Shown: piece by piece, positions 41,190-50,519 of the stretch
How the letters are laid out: each line of letters starts with the position of its first letter
Position numbering within the stretch: the stretch's first letter is position 1
Source of the DNA: Phytophthora sp. 'mugwort'
Taxonomy: Eukaryota > Oomycota > Peronosporomycetes > Peronosporales > Peronosporaceae
DNA length: 64,000 nt
Reading direction: 5' to 3'
NCBI GenBank assembly: GCA_033558025.1
Contig: JAUCEF010000016.1
Span: forward strand, 62,001-126,000
Made by a program: the position numbers and the translations under genes
Notes under the pieces: model-generated
Databases searched by the model: none
What the model was told of the DNA's origin: nothing
What the model saw: only the letters and a program-made list of their open reading frames with translations

Positions 41190-42637
41190 ACGACGTGGAA
41201 GGGTCTTGACGTGTCAGGCAGCATCAAGACGGGCGCGGATGCAAGACTCTTCTTCACGGCGTCGAACGCGTCCTGATGTTCAGGACGCCAATTCCATGTA
41301 ACGTCCTTCTTCAGCAAGGATGACATCGGCTGGATCAGGCCCGCATAATCCTTCGTGTACTTGTGGAGGTAGTTCGCGAGGCCCAGCCACTGACGCAACT
41401 CCGTCTGGTTCTTGGGAGTTGGCCAAGAACATATCGAGGAAATCTTCTCCGGGTCGGCGCGAACGCCGCTTTCGCTGACGTAGCAACCCAGCACCGGAAT
41501 CTCTGGTGCACAGAACACGCACTTCTTGAGGTTGGCGTACAACTTGTTCTCGCGCATTTTCTCGAAAACCTGCCGCAGATGGTGAAGATGTACGTCGACG
41601 GCACTGAGACCACCCTCAGCGCGGCTGTGCACGAAGATATCATCGAAGTAGCTCGGTGCGAAGGCACGGAGCGGACGCAGCACGTGAGAGACCATGCGGT
41701 TGAACGTGGCGGGTGCGTTCTTCAGACCCTGCGGCATTACGAGCCACTCCCAGAGCATCCCGCTGGGAGTACTTACTGCGGTGAGAGGGATGTCGTTCTC
41801 TCTCATGAGAATCTGATAGAAACCGTCGGTCAGATCAATCGCGCTGTAAATGACGCTGCCAGACATGGTGTCGAGGACCATGTCCTTCCGAGGGATGGGG
41901 GTCTGCGCGGGGATCGTGGCGTCGTTCAGTTTGTTGAACGCGTGGACGATGCGCCATCCGCCGGTTGCCTTCTTCACGCAGAACGTCGGGCTCGAGTGCG
42001 GAGAGATGCTCTCGCGCACGTGTCCGGCCTTGCGGCGGCCTTCAAAGAAGTCATCGATGGCTTGGACTTGGTCCCGTGGCAGCGGCCACTGTCGCGTCAC
42101 GCAGTATTTCGATCCGGGCACGAGATCTATCTCGTGCCGAACACCCCGTTCTGCAGGGAGTTCTGCTGGAATTTTATCGGGGAATACGTCCTCATATTCG
42201 CGAGCGAGTGGATACACCGGGTTTCCAGAGTCCTGCAGTGCTTTCCAAGACTGTGTGTCGAAGCGTTCCTCGCGCGCCGATTTGGGCTCGGCCGCCTTCG
42301 GACGCGACGACGACACGTCGTCGCTGATCGCGTTGATGGCCGTGTCGGCCGAGTCTGAACTGGTGATGAGGCATGTCTGCTCAATCTCATTAGCCTTCAA
42401 GTCGTGGAGGAAATGCTTCCAAGAGAGGCCAGGAAGTCGCGTGATGGTTGTCGCGTCGGAGGGAGGGTTCGCCACTGCGACTGTCCGTACCCGGTTCGGG
42501 GATCCCTCCGAATACTCGACGACGGTGAGTATTCCACTGGACGGAGTGTTGTCGGCCACGGGAGACGACCGCCGAAGGCGGCGACGTCCTGATCGGTTGC
42601 GCTTAGACTTCCGAAGTCTCGCTGGATGACACTTCAC
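41117..42637 (-). CDS. reverse transcriptase of the young gypsy element
   Basis: Linker, then RT: GVRHEIDLVPGSKYCVTRQW, SPHSSPTFCVKKATGGWRIV, IYSAIDLTDGFYQILMREND, GMLWEWLVMPQGLKNAPATF, the active site SYFDDIFVHSR (about 41,653-41,621), then KKCVFCAPEIPVLGCYVSES and the connection WPTPKNQTELRQWLGLANYL. The reading ends in VVCDASDFASGVL, where RNase H should continue; one base is missing there. It overlaps the protease reading by 35 bp in another frame. Confidence 0.9.
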   Translation of the reverse strand: MKCHPARLRKSKRNRSGRRRLRRSSPVADNTPSSGILTVVEYSEGSPNRVRTVAVANPPSDATTITRLPGLSWKHFLHDLKANEIEQTCLITSSDSADTAINAISDDVSSSRPKAAEPKSAREERFDTQSWKALQDSGNPVYPLAREYEDVFPDKIPAELPAERGVRHEIDLVPGSKYCVTRQWPLPRDQVQAIDDFFEGRRKAGHVRESISPHSSPTFCVKKATGGWRIVHAFNKLNDATIPAQTPIPRKDMVLDTMSGSVIYSAIDLTDGFYQILMRENDIPLTAVSTPSGMLWEWLVMPQGLKNAPATFNRMVSHVLRPLRAFAPSYFDDIFVHSRAEGGLSAVDVHLHHLRQVFEKMRENKLYANLKKCVFCAPEIPVLGCYVSESGVRADPEKISSICSWPTPKNQTELRQWLGLANYLHKYTKDYAGLIQPMSSLLKKDVTWNWRPEHQDAFDAVKKSLASAPVLMLPDTSRPFHVVCDASDFASGVLSCSLTMMVANAS

Positions 42638-43505
42638 CCTCCTCTAGGCGTGGGAGCTCACTCTCGACCATGCCGGTGTAGCGCAGAGATCGGCCTTGCG
42701 CGACGGGATCATCAGCGAACAGGAGCCGCTGCTCGACCGTCGCATTCACAGGCGGGAGCCCCTGCTCGACCGCGCTATTCACATGCGGGAGCCCCTGCTC
42801 GACCGCGGTATTCTCGTACGGGAGCCTCTGCTCGACCGCGTTATTTCTCATGTCCTCGCGCGCTCGCGAGGACGATGCGTTGGTTGATCCGATGACGGTA
42901 GTCGCGCACACCGCACAGCGAGGGCCATCGCTCACTTGCTGTGGGGGCTGCGTCGAGGATGACCGATCCACGACAGCGACGTGGGGCGTCGGGGCGACGA
43001 GGAGGTGAGTGAACACTTCACTTACGTCGTAGCCGACGCGCCTACTAACCGAACGGGCTAGCCAGTCGATCTCAGGCTGGTATCGAGCAAGCCAAGGCAC
43101 CCCCAAGACGCAGTCGAAGGCGTAGTTCAGCTTGATAACCAGGAAGTCGTCGCTGGCGGAGAAGCCGTCGAATGTGTACGACAACGACACAGCCCGCCGC
43201 GGGACGCGGTGGTGCTTGCCGTCTGCCAACTTCACGACGATGTCGCCCGGACCGTCGCGTACGCGTATGCGGGACGGGAGGAGAGCGAGACAGTCGTCAC
43301 GAATGAAGTTGTTCGTGGCTCCGGAGTCAAGCAACGCACGGAGCGGACGCTCCGCGCCGGCGACGTGGAGACTGATGAGGATCAGCCTGGAGTCACCGGA
43401 CGTGGTGGTGGCATTGAAATGTGCATAAAGCACGGGGGGGCTAGGAGGACCGGTAGTCACCGGGGGACCGGGACCTCCATTCCAGCCAGTAGGGCGCCCC
43501 GCACC
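42603..43505 (-). CDS. aspartic protease and linker of the young gypsy element (-1 frame of gag)
   Basis: Open in the -1 frame from before the gag stop: VGAGRPTG, then LYAHFNATTTSGDSRLILIS, the protease active site ALLDSGATNNFIRDD, VKLADGKHHRVPRRAVSLSY and LNYAFDCVLGVPWLARYQPE. The linker carries four 11-residue repeats (42,714-42,845). Translation is expected as Gag-Pol by -1 frameshifting; no ATG is used. It terminates at 42,603 in a different frame from RT, probably through a one-base indel. Confidence 0.85.
   Translation of the reverse strand, partial: GAGRPTGWNGGPGPPVTTGPPSPPVLYAHFNATTTSGDSRLILISLHVAGAERPLRALLDSGATNNFIRDDCLALLPSRIRVRDGPGDIVVKLADGKHHRVPRRAVSLSYTFDGFSASDDFLVIKLNYAFDCVLGVPWLARYQPEIDWLARSVSRRVGYDVSEVFTHLLVAPTPHVAVVDRSSSTQPPQQVSDGPRCAVCATTVIGSTNASSSRAREDMRNNAVEQRLPYENTAVEQGLPHVNSAVEQGLPPVNATVEQRLLFADDPVAQGRSLRYTGMVESELPRLEEGEVSSSETSEV
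42714..42845 (-). repeat. 33-bp tandem repeat x4 in the PR-RT linker
   Basis: Encodes NNAVEQRLPYE, NTAVEQGLPHV, NSAVEQGLPPV and NATVEQRLLFA in direct succession. Confidence 0.9.
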
Positions 43506-43511
43506 TACTGG
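43486..43511 (-). promoter_or_regulatory. frameshift-stimulating stem-loop enclosing the gag stop
   Basis: Minus strand CCAGTAGG ... CCTACTGG (8-bp perfect stem) around a GC-rich loop that can itself pair GCG/CGC. The gag UAG lies in the 5' arm. Nine nt separate it from the slippery heptamer. Confidence 0.75.
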
Positions 43512-44560
43512 TCCCGACCGTTTTTTGGATGAGCGGACGGGAACTTGTCGTCAGGGTCACTGACGACCTCAGCACTTCCCAAGATCGGAGCTGGGGCGCG
43601 GCACACGGCTGCGCGATGACCAGGCTTGCGACAACGATAGCAGATGAGCTGGCGATTGTCGTTGTTGAACCGAGGAGCGCGGGGAGTCGAGGTAAAGCGC
43701 GACCTTGACTCAGCTTCGATGGCGTCAATTTCCATAGGCTCGGGAGCGGAGGCCCGAGCGTCCGGCGTCAGCGCTCGTGCGTAAGAAGGTGCCACCGTGT
43801 AGTCCTCGCGCAGCGCGAGCGCGAACGCCTCTTCAAGTGTCGTAGGCTCCGCTCGCGTGAGGCAGTATCGAGTCATGCCCTCACGCATTCCGAAGATGAA
43901 CACGTGCACTTGAGATGCGACGTCGATCGGGTTCGTGACGATGCACGAGACTAGGTGACGCGTCTTCTGCACGTAGTCGCGCATGGACATTTTGCCTTGC
44001 CGAAGAGCGAAGAGCGTCGCGCGCATGCGTGACTCATCTTGCGGAGGCTCGAATGCGAGGCGTAGGTCGTTCTGGATGGCTTCCAAAGTAGGGAAAGCGG
44101 AGGCATCGGTCACCAATCTGCCGAGTGCCCACTCCTTGGCTTTCCCGCTCAGTCGGGAGAGCAAGAAGTTGACTTTCGCCGACTCAGCCTCGAGAAGTCT
44201 CGAGGCAATCGCGATGTCGATCTCACGAAACCAGCGGTTCAACGGTAGGCGGTCTTGACCGACTCCGGAGTACGCGGAAGTGTCCATCTTGACGGCATCG
44301 TTCCTCGAGGTGCGCGAGGAAGTTGATACTCGCCGATTCGCTTCGGCGAGCTCGCGCACCATAAATTCTTGGATAGCTTGGCGTTGTCGCTCGGGCGTCG
44401 ATGAGCTCAGCATCGACGTGACGAAGACTTCTCCGGACACCGCCGCGAGGCGGTGTAGGGCATTCCATTCCACAGTCGTAAGATGGGGGAAGGCCGTGTG
44501 GTCCAGGATCGTGGGACCATCCGACGGGGCTTCGCTCATACTCATCTCAAACTTGGTCAT
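43505..44560 (-). CDS. Gag of the young gypsy element (351 aa)
   Basis: Intact from ATG 44,560 ([20 protein letters not shown]) to UAG 43,505. A Retrotrans_gag-type domain occupies the middle ([80 protein letters not shown]). One CCHC zinc knuckle lies at 307-320 ([14 protein letters not shown]). It ends HPKNGRDQ, where the Lys-Asn codons form the slippery site. It makes the capsid-like particle and binds element RNA. Confidence 0.92.
   Translation of the reverse strand: MTKFEMSMSEAPSDGPTILDHTAFPHLTTVEWNALHRLAAVSGEVFVTSMLSSSTPERQRQAIQEFMVRELAEANRRVSTSSRTSRNDAVKMDTSAYSGVGQDRLPLNRWFREIDIAIASRLLEAESAKVNFLLSRLSGKAKEWALGRLVTDASAFPTLEAIQNDLRLAFEPPQDESRMRATLFALRQGKMSMRDYVQKTRHLVSCIVTNPIDVASQVHVFIFGMREGMTRYCLTRAEPTTLEEAFALALREDYTVAPSYARALTPDARASAPEPMEIDAIEAESRSRFTSTPRAPRFNNDNRQLICYRCRKPGHRAAVCRAPAPILGSAEVVSDPDDKFPSAHPKNGRDQ
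43520..43526 (-). promoter_or_regulatory. A-AAA-AAC slippery heptamer for -1 frameshifting
   Basis: In the gag frame the codons read CCA AAA AAC, giving the canonical X XXY YYZ heptamer 12 nt before the gag UAG. The -1 frame is open from here into protease. Confidence 0.75.
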
Positions 44561-44568
44561 GGGAAGGA

Positions 44569-44584
44569 CTACTAAGTGCTACCA
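44569..44584 (-). other. primer-binding site of the young gypsy element
   Basis: TGGTAGCACTTAGTAG on the minus strand, two bases after the 5' LTR. Nearly identical to the PBS of the old element (37,427) and of the third element (60,642). Confidence 0.7.
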
Positions 44585-44586
44585 GG

Positions 44587-44869
44587 TGTAACGGGACGAG
44601 ATCAACCGCTACTTAGCTTACACTATTAGCGGTAGGAAGCGTGCTAACAAACTCGCAAATTCAACTCTGATTTTTATTAGTGGCCTTCGGAACCACTCGA
44701 ATGCAAACTGTCGTCTGATTGGTTGAAATGGGTTCCCACTTTCAACCAATGACAGGACTACACGAAGCACACGCTATTCGTGTGCTTTGTACCTACTTTT
44801 GTATATCTTGTCTACCTACATATGTAACCCTTAACTAGCTACTTATGTAACTGTAACCAGTCCGTTACA
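44587..44869 (-). repeat. 5' LTR of the young gypsy element
   Basis: 283 bp; differs from the other LTR at three transitions, one of which turns a C-G pair of the 12-bp hairpin into a T-G pair. Confidence 0.95.
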
Positions 44870-44874
44870 TGTTT

Positions 44875-45206
44875 GTTATTCTAACCCCTAAGGTCTCCGC
44901 AGAGGCTTAGATCACTCTAGTTATACCAGTAGAGACTCAAATAGTCAGTATTCCTAAACCTAGGGCAATACTCTCTTTGATGCTACAACTGAACTGTTAT
45001 TTGTTTGCTTATTGGCGGCAAAGCCGCCTGTGGTGTAAGTATGACTCTAACTATCTACCATAGTTTTAAACTAGTCAAATGCATATCGAGTGGCCCTGTG
45101 GCTACGTATTGAAATCCCGTTAATCCAAGTGGTACCAAGTACCACTTACTACAAGATGGCACGTAGCACGGCTACACTCGTGTTACCTTCGTGTAACCCC
45201 GTTACA
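44875..45206 (-). repeat. 5' LTR of old gypsy element, 5' part
   Basis: Begins TGTAACGGGGTTACACGAAG on the minus strand. It contains perfect hairpins AAGTGGTAC-CAA-GTACCACTT (45,127-45,147), GTAGC-ACG-GCTAC (45,163-45,175) and GGCGGC-AAA-GCCGCC (45,014-45,028). Confidence 0.7.
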
Positions 45207-47184
45207 ACTGGCAAGTATGTGTTACGTTGCACTCGCGGGTGTCCAGCCATCGTCTCAGCGACAACGTCTACAAGCAGTACAGCCGTGTCCGGACGACTTT
45301 GATTAACGATGTGGTTGGTCACGTGAACCAAATAGTCTCTCACCATAGCGAGCGTCGCTCGATTTGGCATTTTGTTCGAGACAACGCAGACAGCGAACTG
45401 CTAATGAGGGGCGTCCATAATTCGTGGCGCGACTGGCGAGGCAGAACTATTCATCGCCTACGCTCATGACAAGGACTTGCGCGATTTCTGTGAGGACGAA
45501 GGAAACACAGCGCGTGTCGTCCAGGACGAGGAGATACGAGGAGGGGTGCGTGCTGTGTACTGACATTTTTACTGAAGCTATATATTTTCTTGTTTTAAGC
45601 AGTCGGTTGCGATTGGTATTGCCATGCAGTCCTCTCATATGCGACGTATGTTTGCATCGTTCCCAGAAGTCATACTGATCGATGTTACGCAGTTACGCAC
45701 GGGACCAACGACTCGAACTACAAGCTCTTCAGTTGCAATGTGCATGACACATTCGGCAAAGGGCAGCATGTGTAGGTATGTGCCGCTATATATTCTATAT
45801 GCCCGAGCCTTACCCAGAATTGATTGCATCGAGTGGATTTAAATGGATTAGATCGGATTCGGTTGGATTCGGTCCGATTCGAATCGATTCTATCTCCAGC
45901 ATTGTATCTACAATATTTGTATGTCTCACAATGCATTGGTAGCATGCTCTTGTAGAAAATGGACGCAAGGTGACGCTCCATGCTGTCGGCCAAGCGTTTA
46001 AGCATGCTAGTGAGTCGTGGAATCGAATTGAATGTATCGTCGCTGACAAGTCGATGTCGGAGATTACCACTTTGCACGAGCAGTTTCCTGGCTCACGTGT
46101 TCTGCTTTCCGAGTGGCACGTAAGGACTTACCTTTCAAAAGAAAATCTGCGATGGGTCGAATTAGGAGTTCTCCGCGCTCGAACGGTAAGAGTTTGAAAC
46201 TCCCGTCAACACACTTATGTATGCATCATCGAAGTCAACATGCGAGCTTTTCTAGAAACCGATGCACGCCATAATTCAGTCTGAATCATGTCGAGAGAAA
46301 TGGAAATTCTACTTCGACACGAATTGGGACAAACGGCGCGATATGTTGGCCAAGTTTGAGCGCGCCAACGTCCCACATCTCGGCAACACGACAAATAATA
46401 GGTTGGAGTCAAGCTGTGCGAAGCTGAATCGAGAAATAGAACGACACATTCATCTCGACGAATGCATTTTTGTTTCAACTTTCAGCGCCGGATCGAGCAG
46501 GACTGGAACCGCAAGCTGAGAGAAATATCAGTGGTGCAATAATTGGCGTAGACAAAGAGTTGCAGCAACTTGCTCAGCTTCTGTCGAAACACGCATTGGA
46601 TGTCGTCCGGGAGCTGTACGACGCGGCTATGAAGTACTGTTACAATACATATACTGATGTCCCACATCTGAATATGATTCAGTACGTGCCCCTCAGCACC
46701 CATGATCGGGGTCACGGCTGCAGACAATGACGTTCGTGTCGAGTACACCGTGAACTTGAGATCGTGGAGGTGCAGCTGTATGTTTATGGCGACACAGTTA
46801 CTGCCGTGCCGTCATGATATCTACGTCAGGCATAATACGGCATTGACACCTGCCGTTCCACCGACTTTTCACCCCCGATGGCTCAGTGGTGTGCAGCGTA
46901 AACATGACACTGCTGTACTGCTGCCAGACGACCATGACGCAGTTGGAATCACCAGAAAAAGAAGAGTCGCAGATACACCGCTCACATATGTGGGTGAATT
47001 CAACACGCTGCGGTATACCATGACGGAAATTTGTGAGACTGCAGCAGAGTTAGCACCTCGGGAGTTCCTCGAGGTGTTGGCTTTCTGTGATGATACGAAA
47101 GCTGCGATCAAGAGCAGCAGACAGCCGTGGCTGAGCACTTTTTCCGATCAACTCGTTCCAATTTGTACCCAAGAATCCTTCTAA
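45207..47184 (+). pseudogene. MULE transposase with SWIM zinc finger, frameshifted
   Basis: Mutator-like transposase in several frames. Blocks: FLYWCH-like start (YVLRCTRGCPAIV), LINDVVGHVNQIVSHHSERR, then FPEVILIDVTQL (first catalytic Asp; FPEV-LxD-T is typical), FGKGQHV-like, VTLHAVGQAFKHASESWNRI, ECIVADKSMSEITTLHEQFP (second Asp), SRVLLSEWHVRTYLSKE, NVPHLGNTTNNRLESSCAKL, and the SWIM finger WRCSCMFMATQLLPCRHDIY (C-x-C ... C-x-H). It ends at 47,184. The old gypsy element appears to have inserted into its 5' end. Confidence 0.75.
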
Positions 47185-47547
47185 CACAGTATCAGTTGCG
47201 ACTGAGTCCACGAATACTCCGACAGAACTGACCGAATCTACGACCGAGTTTCCGAGTCTACTACCAAAACACCCGAATCTGGTATGGAGTCTCTCGAACT
47301 TAAGATCGAAACCGTCGAGTCCGCAGCCGGATCGACCGAACTCTAGTAGGCGCATCTGTGGCCGTAGACGGTCTGCTCGGATTCGAGTCAACCGACTATG
47401 ATGGGGATATGAGCACGAACCCCTACTTCAAGATTGCAACCGCAACACAGCGAAGCGGCCGCCGAAAACTATTCCAATAAGGTAAATCAACTAAGATAAG
47501 CTCGGATATTTGCGACCAAGTAGCGTCCTTACGGAGAAACCGTCAAT

Positions 47548-48590
47548 TTGGAAGAGCTCATGGATATATTTGATACTAATCCCGTCTCGCTTGGAGATTG
47601 CGGGTCATTCCTGCGGAGATTTCAGGTTACGCCAGCTACCAACAGGCTTAAGCCTACTGTAAAAAAGCGACTCGCGATATTTTGTGACCCTCGATCCAGT
47701 GATCAGATTTGTCTCCTAGCATTCTCGAAAAAACAAATCGCGTCAATGTTCCAAGAAGTACAAGAGAGAATGGGATAGACCACTCATGTCTTCCCAGGTT
47801 ACACATACGCTGACGGACAACTGTACTCTGCGGATATGCTTCCAGCAATGTGCAAACGACTTGAAGCGACTCAAAAGTTCGTGGACGTTGAGGCATGTGT
47901 TTCATGGCTGGATCAGCAATCACACAAGCTATTCGTTCCAGCACCAAGCACATTTCAGGATTACGACACCGCGCACGAGGAAATAGTACGCGATGGAGAA
48001 CCTTGACGTGCTCAAACCGTGTTTCAGCCTCATGCGTTACGGAGGTAAGAATATCTCGATGATGAGTGCGTGATGAGGTCTCTCCGCTTATAGCCAAGGC
48101 AAAAAAGGTCCAAAGTTATTCCCGAGTACGCGACAGCCATCCCAGACGTGAGCGACGATGAAAAGAAACGGTCCATGAAAGGTCACCACGTCAAGCTTGA
48201 GATGAATGGCGTACTAGCCAAATTTATGGGATCCACTTTCGTGACTGCAGTGCCTATGGAGGCTGCGAAGCACTGACGTAGTGTCGCGTGCATGCTGAAA
48301 AGGATCCGGTACGAGTCTACGTATATGACCCGCTCAATGCACATGATGCGGTCACGAAGAACGTTTCAGCGCTTATTTATTGCCGTTTATCTCACCTGGT
48401 ATGAAGATACAATGGACCACATTAGAGAGCATGGCGTCGTACAGTGGCTACAACAGCAGAGTCTTCACCTTGATGGCGTCGGAAACTCATTTACGCACCA
48501 TCGCTCGAGTACTCTACAACACCAAGATCGCAGCAACTTTTTCCGCTACATGTATATGGCGCATGCACTGTTTGACTAATAGTTGACCAG
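47548..48590 (+). pseudogene. Ulp1 (C48) protease-like fragment, degenerate
   Basis: Frames include QLYSADMLPAMCKRLEATQK, VDVEACVSWLDQQSHKLFVP, PSTFQDYDTAHEEIVRDGEP, GHHVKLEMNGVLAKFMGSTF and VRVYVYDPLN (the Asp-containing Ulp1 motif). This resembles Ulp1-type proteins often found with oomycete MULE elements. The His and Cys active sites are not visible. The assignment is from memory of the family pattern and is moderate at best. Confidence 0.4.
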
Positions 48591-49457
48591 CATTAATCTA
48601 AAATATACATGTTGTTAAGCAGAATCAAAAACTCGCTCTCTTACTCGTTGCTATGCACTCCATGCTGTACAACTCGAATAATTCAGGGGATGAAACCCTG
48701 CTCAGTCTTAAGCACACCAACACAATGATAATAAGGATTTGTGGATCATAATACTCTTACTCGGTGAGCAAACGCAATACCTTCCTATTGACATACGGCC
48801 TAACCAATCCGATTCAAAAGGGACGTCTTCAAAATTCAGAAATATCGGAAACTGGCGACCAACATTCACATAGGTCATCCTTGTTGTATATATAACGACT
48901 CATCTATATCCGTTAACTTTTGCTGCGTCCGGTCTAGATTCGGGCGAATCGGGAAGGACTACCGAAATTGGCCTCTCTGATTCGGGGAACATACTCGTCC
49001 TTAAATTATTTGGCAAGTATTACTGTGCCCACCTGCCTCGTAGCATTTGTTTGTTTTACACTGTAGTTTTGTATTGAAGGTCTCCCATCTCCCTTTACTT
49101 AAGCCATCTCGAGGACCGATGGCATCGCGGTCTTGCTTCGCAAAAGCAGTCGCTGCGCTCCTGCGAGGAACATATTCTAAGTTCGGCCCGCTACAGTGCT
49201 CAGGTCGCTGGAAAGTTCAGCGCTGGGCCCGTTTCCGCAAATATCGTGCGGGTTTGCAGTGGCTATGCTCGCAACGCTCTCCTTCGTTGGTCGTTTTATG
49301 AGACGTTCACCATCTTTTTTTCAGATGGTCACACGAATTACTCTCAAACTATTTACTCCATGTGAATTACACGTCTTCTCACTTTCTCGTCTTTTTCTTC
49401 TACAGTAATAATTAGGGAGCGCCGCCCGCTTTGCGGGTGATGTCGGTTTGCTGGGTT
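48591..49457. other. intergenic, no gene identified
   Basis: No supported ORF or RNA. It leads into GC-rich small repeats from about 49,420. Confidence 0.4.
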
Positions 49458-49610
49458 CCAACCCCGTTCCGCTCAATGTTCCAGCTAGCTTCACTACTCC
49501 TATCGCGTCCCAACCCGTTCCGCTCGGTGTTCCAGCTCGCTTCACTCTTCCTATCGCGTCACAACCCGGTCCGCTCGCTGTTCTAGCTCGCTGCACTATT
49601 ACTATCGCGT
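49458..49610. repeat. 51-bp tandem repeat x3
   Basis: Units 49,458-49,508, 49,509-49,559 and 49,560-49,610, each with CAACCC.GTCCGCTC, TGTTC.AGCT.GCTTCACT and ending CTATCGCGT. Divergence between units is about 10-20%. Confidence 0.85.
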
Positions 49611-49914
49611 AGGGAGGCCGCATTCGCTTTGCTCGGCAGCAAAAGTTTTTAATCCAATCAGAGGCCGCCTCACTGTGCCCAGTAGCAACTAAACAATCAC
49701 TCGAGCTTTGACCAATGAGAAGGGGTTTTAATTGTCACGCACGGTTATTTTTGCCATCTCAGACATATTTTTTCGAGTAGGAAGGATAATGGGAATCGAT
49801 TCTATGGGTGGGTACCGGTACTAAAGCACAAGCCATGCCGAAAGGGAGGTGCAGGCGGGCAGGCAGGATTGTGACAGACGGACGGACAGGTTACTAGAAT
49901 TGATGTAGGACTAG

Positions 49915-50130
49915 ACGGCGCGGCCTGATCGCAGAGGCTCGCTCCACTACTTGCCGTGTTAGAATACTAAGTGAGCTACTTCGCCTTCGGCAGGATGGCC
50001 CCCCTCCCCCCCCCTTCCCCGGTCCCACTAGATACGCAGAAGTTTAATGGGGGCGGCGCCTTCGCTTGATCGGCAGCAAATGCAGTTTTGTCCAATGTGG
50101 CCACACTTGGCTCGGTAGCAACGTTATGAC
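49915..50130 (+). repeat. GC-rich CTTCGCT-type small repeat, copy B
   Basis: Second copy of the family at 14,410-14,660: CCGTGTTAGAATACTAAGTG, GAGCTACTTCGCCTTCGG, CCCACTAGATACGCAGAAGT and GGCGCCTTCGCTT.ATCGGCAGCAAA in the same order, with an inserted C-rich tract. Confidence 0.65.
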
Positions 50131-50438
50131 CAATGACAGGACGTATAAACCGGACGCAAGTGTAACTGACTGACTGACGTGAAACTCTTTTTAATGGTGT
50201 TAGATAATGCTTATAAGACGGGTTTAGCGCCCTTGTGAGTAAAAGTAGGAGACGAAGAGCATGCGGGGCGAGTCGATGAAGAAGGCTTCTCGGCGAGGTT
50301 GCAAAGCCAAAAGTAAGTGGGATTGATGTCGTTATTGTTCTCTACCTTCCTAGCTCATTTCTTCTACTGTCTTTGCTACCGTGGGTTTTCTAATCCCATC
50401 AGGTATCCCATATGTATAGTGGGAAGATGTAAAAGTTG

Positions 50439-50511
50439 TGGTCATAGCGGGACTCGAACCCGCTACCTGCTGGCTCGCATAGAGAGACAAAACAAGCTAA
50501 GCTATAGTAAG
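50439..50511 (-). repeat. tRNA-like sequence with A and B boxes (decayed tRNA or SINE)
   Basis: On the minus strand A box TAGCTTAGCTTG (50,504-50,493) and B box GGTTCGAGTCC (50,460-50,450), starts 44 nt apart. The T stem GCGGG/CCCGC is perfect, but the acceptor ends do not pair (3 of 7) and the anticodon stem is poor. Confidence 0.5.
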
Positions 50512-50519
50512 CATTTGGT

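Larger units (their letters stand above)
37497..44869 (-). mobile_element. complete young Ty3/gypsy (chromovirus-like) retrotransposon, TSD TGTTT
   Basis: 7,373 bp, flanked by TGTTT at 37,492-37,496 and 44,870-44,874. The two 283-bp LTRs differ at only three positions, all transitions (about 1.1%), so insertion was recent. On the minus strand in order: 5' LTR, PBS, gag, protease, reverse transcriptase, RNase H, integrase, chromodomain, polypurine tract, 3' LTR. An additional large ORF runs antisense near the 3' LTR. Pol is interrupted by about three single-base frameshifts. Confidence 0.95.
34290..45206 (-). mobile_element. old Ty3/gypsy element, 3'-truncated, split by a nested younger element
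   Basis: Minus-strand gypsy element: 5' LTR, PBS, gag, protease and part of reverse transcriptase down to about 34,290, where it breaks off. Its 5' LTR starts TGTAACGGGGTTACA at 45,206 and is interrupted at 44,874/37,497 by the complete element 37,497-44,869. It resumes at 37,496 and ends at 37,430. Without the insert the LTR is about 399 bp. The first 15 bases are identical to those of the LTR at 60,276, so the two are relatives. Confidence 0.8.

Noticed and set aside
41363..42358. Long plus-strand ORF (331 codons) opposite the gypsy reverse transcriptase
   Set aside because: It is the mirror of a conserved RT reading and has Arg/His/Val-rich shadow composition with no domain. Unlike the ORF at 37,906, it does not look like a protein.
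41850..42629. Second plus-strand ORF (259 codons) over the RT/linker
   Set aside because: Shadow of the RT frame; both plus frames cannot be coding and neither has a motif.
45970..46197. Separate small gene upstream of the MULE
   Set aside because: It contains the second catalytic Asp region of the same MULE transposase in another frame, so it is part of that pseudogene.
49321..49623. ORF with 17-residue repeats over the 51-bp tandem repeat
   Set aside because: No start context and no similarity; the repeat explains the open frame. Kept only as a low-interest note.
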